DNA from: [Candidatus Thermochlorobacteriaceae] bacterium GBChlB | GTDB lineage: Bacteria; Bacteroidota; Chlorobiia; Chlorobiales; Thermochlorobacteraceae | Direction: 5' to 3' | Assembly (NCBI GenBank): GCA_000724175.1 | Contig: JPGV01000033.1 | Span: forward strand, 1 to 51,504 | Length of the DNA: 51,504 nucleotides | Shown: positions 38,001-45,115 of the stretch, piece after piece | How positions within the stretch are numbered: the first letter of the stretch is position 1 | How the letters are laid out: each line of letters starts with the position of its first letter | Position numbers and translations under genes: made by a program | Notes under the pieces: generated by a model | Databases searched by the model: none | What the model saw: the letters and a program-made list of their open reading frames with translations, nothing else | Told to the model about the DNA's origin: nothing

Positions 38001-38155
38001 CGCCCGCCGCGATACGGCCCGATGGAGCGGTATTGCAAGCCGTTGTAAAGCGATTCGTCGAAGTCGATTTTGGATTGCGCAAGCAACTCCGTCGCCGCGC
38101 CGCACATCAGAAACAGCAAGAGCCATTTGACGTGATTGAATACTCGATGAGACAT
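35006..38155 (-). CDS. Secreted VPS10/sortilin-like beta-propeller protein (often annotated glycosyl hydrolase)
   Basis: This 1049-residue protein has a signal peptide (WLLLFLMCGAATELLAQ, ~11-27) and two large propellers built from repeated Asp-box blades (VWKTIDAGATWTNM, VWKSTDAGKTWKSM, VFRSKDGGKTWEKI, LWKSVDGGDKWENI, VFRSDDGGKKWTKL, HITRDGGKTWTNI, YKTSDYGKTWKKI), as in sortilin/VPS10 and sialidases. A C-terminal region (~800-1049) has Ig-like strands and a helical coiled segment. Unlike the other two secreted propellers here it has no T9SS sorting domain, so it probably stays in the periplasm. The ribosome site GGAGG about 9 bp before the ATG supports the start. Catalytic activity cannot be assigned; peptide or sugar binding is equally possible. 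Confidence 0.9.
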   Translation of the reverse strand: MSHRVFNHVKWLLLFLMCGAATELLAQSKIDFDESLYNGLQYRSIGPYRGGRSCAVTGVVGQPNVFYFGGTGGGVWKTIDAGATWTNMSDGFFGGSIGAIAVSVDDPNVIYVGGGEKTLRGNVSHGYGVWKSTDAGKTWKSMGLEETRHISRIRIHPKNPDLVYVAAIGHAFGPNPERGVFRSKDGGKTWEKILFVSNDAGAVDLILDPSNPRVIYASTWRVRRSPHLFESGGEGSGLWKSVDGGDKWENISRNDGLPKGTLGIIGVTVSPVKPDRVWAIIEAEDGGVFRSDDGGKKWTKLSEDRNLRQRAWYYTRIYADTKNEDMVYVMNVNFHRSKDGGRTYTTLQTPHGDHHDLWIDPNHPERMIVGDDGGAQVSVNGGENWSTYHNQPTAQFYRVTTDNSFPYRIYGAQQDNSTVRIRHRVEGAAITERDWEETAGGESGHIAPHPQNPDIVYAGSYDGLLERVNHATNEQRMIDVYPDNPMGHGAEDFKYRFQWNFPIFFSPHDANTLYAAANVLFKTTNEGQSWEAISQDLTRNDKTKLGPSGGPITKDNTSVEYYGTIFAAAESPQEKGVIWTGSDDGLVHITRDGGKTWTNITPKDLPDWSMINCIDINPHERGSAYIAATRYKSDDFAPYLYKTSDYGKTWKKITKGIDKEHFTRAIRCDPARKGLLFAGTESGMYVSFNDGDEWKRFQLNLPIVPITDLTIKDNDLIVATQGRSFWLIDDISPLRELSSEVAKSEMHLYKPRTTYRMSGSRPEKTPKGMGENLQAGVRTYFYFKTAPDTSKPVTLEYLDASDKLIRKFSTRADKREDKLNPIKAGCNVFTWNMRHADAEKFDGLILWGGGTQGPLVVPGAYKARLSCEGKSQTVVFDVLKDPRAQSTQADLQAQFDFVISVRDKLSETHEAIKQIREVKSQVSALTKRLGKDDAKDIADAAKGLTEKLTKIEEALYQTKNRSGQDPLNFPIRLNNKLSYVGSLAGRGDYRPTDQMIAVRNDITRQIDAELLSLKTVLEKDVAAFNDLVRQKGVPSVILKQKPQSAVGEN

Positions 38156-38347
38156 CTCTTACTTCCTCCGTTGATTTGTTGATTAAAGTCCGTAGGAAGA
38201 AAATACGCAACTGCGGCGAGAAAACGATTCCCCCCGCCATTTCTTGGCAAGACGCAGAGACGCCGTTGGACGCTTTGCGCATTGACCGTTCAATCGCTAT
38301 CTTGCTTCGTTTAGTTTTCCAACCTTAACTATTTCAGGAGTTTTAGT

Positions 38348-39135
38348 ATGAGCAGTCCACTTGTCCCGCCGCGCGAATGGATAGACCTTCCTAACTTTTT
38401 ATCTGCTGAGGACTTCAAGCAGTTGCCGCCAAACGCCAAGACCTGCATCATCGTCGAGGGCATGACCTATGCTGGACGGCATACACAAGCCGACGTGATG
38501 AGCAAAGAATTCGACCTTCCGAAATTCGTCTTTTCTGAATGGGTTCAAAAGTATCAAGCCTAAAAATGAAATCGAGGCGGCGACCATTCAATACTGCTTG
38601 AAGAATGCTGTCTATTTGCCTGACGACTTGCGCGTGAAAATTGCGGATTGGGCATTGGAAGAATTTTATCAAATTGCATGCCGACGGCGACCCGTTTTAC
38701 ACGCGCCCGTTTGTCATGGTCGGCTATCCGCGCACGATTGAACACGCCAAGCATTTTCAACAATTTTTGCAGAAGCACGAGATTTACGCGATGGTCGTCG
38801 TCATTGAAATCAACGCCGCCGAAGCGCAGCGTCGAATGAGCCAAAGTGCCGTGCAACGCATCGGGCATGAACGCGACACATCACCCGACATGCAAAAAAT
38901 CCGCATCAGCGAGTATTACCTCAAAACGCACGGCTACCTGAAATGGCTGATTTTCACAGGCAAAGCCACCGTGTTTAAAACATGCCTCAGCAAAGCAGAA
39001 TACGAAAAACGCAAAGGCGAAGGGATTTCCGCCGTAGATAGAGGCGACTATGTGGTTATGTATCGAGAAGATGTTACCAAGATGATTATGCAGTTTCTCA
39101 ATATGTTCCACTTTGTGCAAAACAGCGGCGCATGA
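38348..39135 (+). pseudogene. Adenylate-kinase-like (NMP kinase family) gene broken by two frameshifts
   Basis: Three successive frames together make one ~260-residue adenylate kinase-like protein. Frame one (38348-38563, 71 residues) contains IIVEGMTYAGRHTQADVMSK, which lines up with the P-loop GxxGxGKxTQ but has Arg for Lys. The next frame (about 38550-38670, no start of its own) reads NEIEAATIQYCLKNAVYLPDD and VKIADWALEEFYQIA. The third (about 38670-39135) has FVMVGYPRTIEHAKHFQQFL, matching the DGFPRT motif of adenylate kinases, then HERDTSPDMQKIRISEYYLK resembling the LID/ATP-binding Arg region. Each junction needs one base removed. It may be a decaying gene, a case of sequence error at short A-runs, or less likely recoding. 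The lost P-loop Lys suggests that even the intact ancestor was not an ordinary kinase. Confidence 0.7.
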
Positions 39136-39319
39136 TGTTTGCCTCGTCATGAGCGTGCGATGCGCGATGGTGTTCCACTTGCAGACCCTACGCTGCTCCT
39201 GCCGTTGTTTTTGTAGAGCCCCCATTCAACAGCACGCCCATCGGCAGTTTCCCACACAGGCGCTTTGGGCTTGGAATGCCTTGCGCAACATGAGCTATTT
39301 CAAGGTAATTTCTATTTCT

Positions 39320-39327
39320 TATATTTG
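39320..39327 (+). promoter_or_regulatory. Possible promoter core (TAnnTTTG) for the TRAP operon
   Basis: TATATTTG lies 39 bp before the ATG of the TRAP binding-protein gene, in an AT-rich stretch. It matches the Bacteroidota -7 box; the -33 position has only a TTTC. Confidence 0.35.
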
Positions 39328-39366
39328 ACTCAATTACACGTTATTCCAATTCAACGTCTATCAACA

Positions 39367-40470
39367 ATGACAAGCAGATTACCTATCCGCATTCTCGCCA
39401 TGTGTTTTGTGGCATCTTTGATGCTCTCTTCTTGTGGCACCGACTCGAAGGATAAAGCGTCGGGCAGTGCCACGCCCAGCAAAACCTACACATGGAAACT
39501 CGTTACATCGTGGGCGCCGAAATTTCCTGTGTTGGGAGAAGGCGCCGAAAAATTCGCGCAGTGGGTCGACAGTGCCTCTGCGGGTCGATTGCGCATCAAA
39601 GTGTATGGTGCTGGCGAATTGGTGCCGGGGCTGGAAGTGTTCAATGCCGTCAGTGCTGGCACGGCAGAAATGGGACACAGCGCGTCTTACTATTGGGTGG
39701 GCAAAGTGCCGTCGGCAGCCTTGTTTGCCTCATTCCCCTTCGGCTTGAACGCACAGCAGTTCAACGCATGGTATTACGGCGGCGGCGGAAAAGACCTGTG
39801 GGAAGAAGCCTATGCGCCACACAACGTGATGCCACTGCTCTGCGGGAACACCGGCGTGCAAATGGGCGGCTGGTTCAACAAAGAAATTAAATCTGTTGCC
39901 GACCTCAAAGGCTTAAAAATGCGTATCCCGGGCTGGGGCGGAAAAGTTATCACGAAAGCCGGCGGCTCGTCCGTTACACTTGCCGCACCTGAAATTTACA
40001 CCAGCCTTGAACGCGGCGTCATTGACGCGACCGAATGGATTGGACCGTATCACGACTATAAACTGGGACTGCACAAAGTTGCCAAGTATTACTACTATCC
40101 CGGTTGGCACGAGCCGGGCACCGCCTTTGAACTGCTTGTCAACAAAAAAGCCTTCGAATCTCTGCCAAGCGATTTGCAAGAAATTGTCCGAACCGCAGCA
40201 GCACGCGCAAATATTTGGGTGCTATCCGAATTTGAAGCGCAAAACAACACCTATTTGCAAAAGCTCATCAACGAAGAAAAAGTCCAGCTTAAAGAATTTC
40301 CAAAAGATGTGTTGGTGGAATTGAAAAAACTCGCCAAAGAGGTCGCCGAAGAGGAAACGGCCAAAGACGCACAAGCCAAAAAAACCTACGAAAGTTTAAT
40401 GGCGTTCAAGAAGAATATCTTGGAGTGGAACAAGAAATCGGAAGACGCCATGCGCCCTTACTTGGAGTGA
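39367..40470 (+). CDS. TRAP transporter solute-binding lipoprotein, TakP-like
   Basis: This 367-residue DctP-family protein captures a substrate in the periplasm for the adjoining TRAP membrane subunits. The signal peptide ends in lipobox SLMLSSC (Cys 23), so it is lipid-anchored rather than free. Key segments are SAGTAEMGHSASYYWVGK, LKGLKMRIPGWGGKV with the carboxylate-binding Arg, EIYTSLERGVIDATEWIGPY, and YYYYPGWHEPG; the last two are typical of the TakP subgroup, which binds 2-oxo acids such as pyruvate. The ATG at 39367 fits the signal peptide; longer starts do not. Substrate class is inferred from these motifs. Confidence 0.93.
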   Translation: MTSRLPIRILAMCFVASLMLSSCGTDSKDKASGSATPSKTYTWKLVTSWAPKFPVLGEGAEKFAQWVDSASAGRLRIKVYGAGELVPGLEVFNAVSAGTAEMGHSASYYWVGKVPSAALFASFPFGLNAQQFNAWYYGGGGKDLWEEAYAPHNVMPLLCGNTGVQMGGWFNKEIKSVADLKGLKMRIPGWGGKVITKAGGSSVTLAAPEIYTSLERGVIDATEWIGPYHDYKLGLHKVAKYYYYPGWHEPGTAFELLVNKKAFESLPSDLQEIVRTAAARANIWVLSEFEAQNNTYLQKLINEEKVQLKEFPKDVLVELKKLAKEVAEEETAKDAQAKKTYESLMAFKKNILEWNKKSEDAMRPYLE

Positions 40471-40641
40471 TACGAGCTTGAGATGCTTAGCTTCACAACA
40501 TGCGTCGTTTAACCCGACCACGATTGATGTTCTCGCTTATTTTTGAGCGAACTTTCCAACGGCTACAACAATGAACAAGATTGAAAACCAAATGGCGATG
40601 CGCGGTTGCATCTTGCCAAATTAAAACAGCCATCAATACGC

Positions 40642-41163
40642 ATGAGAAAAATTGCTCAATTGATTTCATCGCTCAATGAGCGCATCGGCAATGTGGTGTC
40701 GGGATTCAATGTGGTGCTGGTGATGCTGGTCTGTGTTGATGTTGTAGTGCGTTATGTTTTCAAACAATCCAGCGCGGCGTTTTATGAATTAGAGTGGCAT
40801 CTGTTTTCATTGATTTTTTTGCTGGGCGCTGGCTGGACACTTCGGCACGACCAACATGTGCGCGTCGATATTTTCTATGCCAAATCCAGTCCGCGCCGTC
40901 AAGCCCTGATTGATTGCGTTGGCGTGTTGATACTGCTCATTCCGTTCTGTCTGGTGCTTCTCTTTACCTCAATTCCTTACACGCTTGTGGCGTTTCAGAC
41001 CGCCGAGGCGTCGCCCGATACAGGCGGGCTGCCGTATCGATGGGTTGTAAAATCATCGATTGCGATTGGCGCCCTCTTGCTTTTGTTGCAAGGCATTGCG
41101 ATGCTGTTGGAAAAAACGCTGTTTTTGAGAGAGCGAAAGGAGCCGTCAGAATATGTCGGCTGA
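40642..41163 (+). CDS. TRAP transporter small membrane subunit (DctQ family)
   Basis: The 173-residue protein has four membrane spans, the standard for DctQ subunits, with family motifs RYVFKQSSAAFYELEWHLFSLIFLLGAGWTLRHDQHVRVDIFY across spans 1-2. It forms the membrane complex with the large DctM subunit. The ATG at 40642 was chosen over an in-frame TTG. It is separated from the binding-protein gene by 171 bp, which contain no evident gene or terminator, and its end overlaps the large-subunit start by 11 bp. Confidence 0.93.
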   Translation: MRKIAQLISSLNERIGNVVSGFNVVLVMLVCVDVVVRYVFKQSSAAFYELEWHLFSLIFLLGAGWTLRHDQHVRVDIFYAKSSPRRQALIDCVGVLILLIPFCLVLLFTSIPYTLVAFQTAEASPDTGGLPYRWVVKSSIAIGALLLLLQGIAMLLEKTLFLRERKEPSEYVG

Positions 41164-42475
41164 CCTGATTACCGTGCTGCTCTTCATTGGGCTGGTGGTG
41201 CTTTTGCTTATGGGCTTTCCTGTGGCGTTCACGCTGGGCGGCTTATCGGTCATTTTGGGATATTTCGTCTTTGGCTTTGAGTTTTTCAATCTGCTGCCGC
41301 TACGGGTGTTCGGCATCATGACGAATTATGTGCTAATTGCCGTTCCGCTCTTCGTGTTCATGGGCACCATGCTCGAAAAGTCTGGCATTGCCGAGCGATT
41401 GCTCAACACGATGTCGCTCTTGCTTGGACGGCTCAGGGGCGGTCTTGCGCTTTCGGTTATCGTGGTGGGCGCACTTCTTGGCGCCACGACGGGCGTGGTG
41501 GGCGCAACCGTCACCACCATGGGGTTGCTCAGTCTGCCCACGATGCTCAAACGCGGATTCAGCAAGTCGCTTTCTACCGGCACAATTGCCGCCGCCGGAA
41601 CCTTAGGGCAACTGGTGCCGCCCAGCGTCCTTATGGTGTTGCTCGGCAGCGTGATGAATGTTTCTGTCGGCGATTTATTTGCCGCTGCCATTGTGCCGAG
41701 TGTGCTACTTGTAGGCGTCTATCTGATTTACATCTATGCCATCGCCTTGCTTAAACCAGAGCAAGCTCCACCGATTGATGCTGATGAACTTGCTGACTTC
41801 TGGCGTCAAGGCATGCTGGTGCGCGTCTTTCGTGCGTTTGTGCTGCCGTCTTTCTTGGTCATCGCCGTTTTAGGGTCAATTTACACCGGGATTGCGACGC
41901 CCACCGAAGCGGCGGCAGTCGGCGCGCTCGTTGCCACAGTGCTCACCGCGCTTGAAAAAAAACTCACGTGGAGCGTCGTGCTCGATGTCTGCAAACAAAC
42001 GACCTTTTTGACCTCAATGGTGTTTATCATCTTGGTCGGCGCAACGGCATTTGGGTTGGTCTTCAGAGGCATCGGCGGCGATGATGTGCTTGTGCGCTTG
42101 CTGGAACGCACCAATTTAAATCCGCAATTTTTTTTAGCGGTGGTCTTGATTGGAATTTTCGTTGCCGGCGCGTTCATTGATTTTATTGAAATTATCTTCA
42201 TCTTCGTGCCAGTCATTATGCCGCTACTGGTGAAGTATAATTTCAACCTGATTTGGGTCGGCATCCTGATGACAGTTTCTTTGCAAACGTCGTTTCTTAC
42301 GCCGCCCTTTGGCTTTACGCTCTTTTACCTTAAAGGCGTCGCACCGCCAGAGATTTCAACGGGCGATATTTATCGCGGCGTCGTGCCGTTTATCGCCCTT
42401 CAACTGTTGATTACTTTTTTGTTGCTTTTTTTCCCCGACATTTTGTCGCTGATTCCAACGGGGGCGCGGCGCTGA
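41153..42475 (+). CDS. TRAP transporter large membrane subunit (DctM family)
   Basis: The 440-residue protein is the transport channel of a TRAP system, with about 12 hydrophobic spans. Signatures include LVVLLLMGFPVAFTLGG near the N-terminus, LLGATTGVVGATVTTMGLLSLPTML, GTLGQLVPPSVLMVLLGSV, YTGIATPTEAAAVGAL and the C-terminal SLQTSFLTPPFGFTLFYLKG. TRAP carriers use sodium or proton gradients to import organic acids. It starts inside the end of the DctQ gene (11-bp overlap), indicating coupled translation. Confidence 0.95.
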   Translation: MSADLITVLLFIGLVVLLLMGFPVAFTLGGLSVILGYFVFGFEFFNLLPLRVFGIMTNYVLIAVPLFVFMGTMLEKSGIAERLLNTMSLLLGRLRGGLALSVIVVGALLGATTGVVGATVTTMGLLSLPTMLKRGFSKSLSTGTIAAAGTLGQLVPPSVLMVLLGSVMNVSVGDLFAAAIVPSVLLVGVYLIYIYAIALLKPEQAPPIDADELADFWRQGMLVRVFRAFVLPSFLVIAVLGSIYTGIATPTEAAAVGALVATVLTALEKKLTWSVVLDVCKQTTFLTSMVFIILVGATAFGLVFRGIGGDDVLVRLLERTNLNPQFFLAVVLIGIFVAGAFIDFIEIIFIFVPVIMPLLVKYNFNLIWVGILMTVSLQTSFLTPPFGFTLFYLKGVAPPEISTGDIYRGVVPFIALQLLITFLLLFFPDILSLIPTGARR

Positions 42476-42526
42476 GTGAAGATAACGCAGCCGTCTTAGT
42501 TACACACATCACCTTTCGCAACGCAC

Positions 42527-45043
42527 ATGTTGAACGCATTTTTAGCTCTCGCTGCTAAACTTACCGATAAGGGTGTCGCCCTTGTTAAAGCTACGGTCAG
42601 ACGGACAGGATTTACATGGGGATTTCGCTCCGTCCTGTGGGCTTTCTTCGGGCTGTGCTTGATTGCATCGTTGATTTACGTTCTGTTGCCGATTCCCGCC
42701 GACCACCGAGAACGCGCGCCGTTTCAATCGATTCGCCTGCTCGACCGCCACGGGCTGCTGCTACGCGAAGTTTTAAGCGACGCCTCTGGCTCATCATATC
42801 CTGTTACGCTTTCGGACTTACCTGCCCATTTTGTTCAGGCAACGCTTGCCGCCGAAGACAAGCATTTTTATTCGCACATCGGCATCGACTTTCCTGCAAT
42901 CGCACGCGCGGCTTGGCAAAATCTGAAAGCGTTGCGCGTGGTATCGGGCGCCAGCACCATTACCCAGCAAACGGCAAGACTTATGCTCGGCGCGGAGCGC
43001 GGACTTATCGGAAAAATTTGGACAACGCTCTACGCGCTGCGCTTAGAACTGCACTTATCGAAGGACGAGATTCTCACGGAGTATTTCAATCGAGTGCCTT
43101 ACGGCAATCAAACCTTCGGCATTGCCGCTGCCGCGCACTGTTATTTTCAGAAACCACCTTCGCAATTGACGCTCGCCGAATCGGCTTTGCTTGCAGGGCT
43201 ACCGCAGTCGCCCTCGGGCTACGACCCATTTCGCCATTTCGAAAAAGCCAAACGTCGCCAAGCCGAAACGCTGCGCCGCATGCTTGCCAACCAGATGATT
43301 TCCGAACAGGCACAGAGCGATGCGCTCGCCCAAACGATTGACCTAACGCCAGCCAAACGAACATTTCTTGCGCCACATTTTTGCGACTACGTCTTGCAAA
43401 CCGAATTGTCGTCCGACACCGCACGGGCATCGAGTGTTACCACGACGCTCGACTTGCCACTTCAACTCGAATGCGAGCGATTTTTGACCGACCATCTTCG
43501 CCGACTTCGCGGGCATCACGTTCAGAATAGCGCGTTGGTGGTCTTGGACAATCACACGGGCGACATTTTGGCGATGGTCGGCTCGCCCGATTACTTCAAT
43601 GCGAAGATTGACGGCACTTACAACGGTGCCACCGCAACGCGCCAGCCCGGCTCCGCGCTCAAACCCTTTACCTACGCGCTGGCACTGGAAAAAGGCTTGG
43701 GCGCATCGAGCATTGTTCCCGACTTGCCGCTCCCGTTTCAAATTGCGGAGCATGAGGACGGCGAGGCGGAGCGCGGCATGTTTTTTCCGCAAAACTTCGA
43801 CCGAAAATTTCACGGACCGGTTCGGCTGCGTCAGGCGCTTGCCTGCTCCTACAATGTAACGGCAGTAAAGCTGTTGGAATGGGTCGGCTATGAAAATCTT
43901 TACAATCGCCTGAAACAGCTTGGATTTACAACGCTTTCGAAGGAGGCGGGGTTTTACGGCTTGGGCTTAACGCTCGGCAACTCAGACGTGCGCCTGACGG
44001 AAATGGTTCGCGCTTACTCGATTTTTGCGCGCGGCGGACGGCTGCTCCGCGAGCGAAGCATCTTATCAAAACAGTATGCTCCCTTCGACACCCTCTATGC
44101 TCCCGCGCCGAAACCCACCAAAGAGCGGTATTTTTCGCCCGAAGTCTGCTACCTCATTTCAGATATTTTGAACGACAACGCCGCGCGACGCCCGTCGTTT
44201 GGTCCGAACTCGGTGCTGCGCTTTCCCTTCGCTGCCGCCTGCAAAACCGGCACCACAAAAGACTATCGCGATAATTGGTCGTTTGCCGTTACCGAAGATT
44301 TTACCGTCGGCGTCTGGGTTGGGAACTTCGACGGCGCGCCGATGCAGAACGTTTCCGGCGTCGATGGCGCTGGTCCCATTATGCGCGACGTGCTGATGTA
44401 TCTGTTCAAGCAGCATCCGAATCGGTCGGGATTTTTGAAAACGAAATTCGATATGCCGCCCGCGATGCGCATCGTTAAAGTTTGCCCGCTTTCCGGCGAT
44501 GCCATCTGCGACGACTGCCCGATGTCGATGCACGAAGCGTTCATCATCGGCAGAGAACCAAAGAAGCGCTGCTCACTGCACCGCAAACTTTGGATAGACA
44601 CACGAAACAATTTATTGGCGACGCCCAACACGCCTAATGAATACAGAGCGCAACGCTTGTTTGAACAGTATGCCCCCGAATACGCTGACTGGGCAGTCAG
44701 TCAGCACAAGCCACTTCCGCCGACAGCATACTCGCGCCTTTCCGACTCGCTCGCGCTTGCCGAACACGTTGAATCAGCAGCAGCGCCGCTCATCACCTAT
44801 CCGAAGCCTGATATGATTTTTGCGATGGACTCACACTTGCGACCAGAGTTTCAAGCCATGGCGTTTACGGCAATTGCGCCCAACGCGGCGACCGTCGAGT
44901 GGCGGCTCAACGGAGAGCGCATCGGCGAGACAAGCGGCGACCGACATCGCTTGATATGGCGGCTTCAAACAGGCGCCTATCGCCTGCAAACCGTCGCCAA
45001 CGGACAAGCAAGTCCCGTTGTAGAATTTGCGGTTACCGACTAA
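42527..45043 (+). CDS. pbpC: Penicillin-binding protein 1C (transglycosylase/transpeptidase)
   Basis: This 838-residue class A penicillin-binding protein has a short cytoplasmic N-terminus, one membrane span (~34-56), a GT51 glycosyltransferase domain with LAAEDKHFYSHIGID (catalytic Glu ~110) and GASTITQQTARL, and a transpeptidase domain with PGSALKPF (Ser 376, Lys 379), SYN and KTGTT. After it comes the C-terminal BiPBP domain characteristic of PBP1C (~750-838), preceded by a Cys-rich stretch KVCPLSGDAICDDCPMSMHEAFI. It builds or repairs peptidoglycan. It precedes the alpha-2-macroglobulin gene by 72 bp, the common pbpC-yfhM pairing. Confidence 0.96.
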   Translation: MLNAFLALAAKLTDKGVALVKATVRRTGFTWGFRSVLWAFFGLCLIASLIYVLLPIPADHRERAPFQSIRLLDRHGLLLREVLSDASGSSYPVTLSDLPAHFVQATLAAEDKHFYSHIGIDFPAIARAAWQNLKALRVVSGASTITQQTARLMLGAERGLIGKIWTTLYALRLELHLSKDEILTEYFNRVPYGNQTFGIAAAAHCYFQKPPSQLTLAESALLAGLPQSPSGYDPFRHFEKAKRRQAETLRRMLANQMISEQAQSDALAQTIDLTPAKRTFLAPHFCDYVLQTELSSDTARASSVTTTLDLPLQLECERFLTDHLRRLRGHHVQNSALVVLDNHTGDILAMVGSPDYFNAKIDGTYNGATATRQPGSALKPFTYALALEKGLGASSIVPDLPLPFQIAEHEDGEAERGMFFPQNFDRKFHGPVRLRQALACSYNVTAVKLLEWVGYENLYNRLKQLGFTTLSKEAGFYGLGLTLGNSDVRLTEMVRAYSIFARGGRLLRERSILSKQYAPFDTLYAPAPKPTKERYFSPEVCYLISDILNDNAARRPSFGPNSVLRFPFAAACKTGTTKDYRDNWSFAVTEDFTVGVWVGNFDGAPMQNVSGVDGAGPIMRDVLMYLFKQHPNRSGFLKTKFDMPPAMRIVKVCPLSGDAICDDCPMSMHEAFIIGREPKKRCSLHRKLWIDTRNNLLATPNTPNEYRAQRLFEQYAPEYADWAVSQHKPLPPTAYSRLSDSLALAEHVESAAAPLITYPKPDMIFAMDSHLRPEFQAMAFTAIAPNAATVEWRLNGERIGETSGDRHRLIWRLQTGAYRLQTVANGQASPVVEFAVTD

Positions 45044-45048
45044 ATTTG
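45041..45048 (+). promoter_or_regulatory. Possible promoter core (TAnnTTTG) at the pbpC stop
   Basis: TAAATTTG overlaps the pbpC stop codon, 68 bp before the macroglobulin ATG. It matches the TAnnTTTG box, but the two genes may simply be cotranscribed. Confidence 0.25.
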
Positions 45049-45115
45049 TATCTCACAGTCGTGCTCAACTTGCGCTTCACGCTTATCGGAGAATAAACTT
45101 AAAACCAGCCTCATC

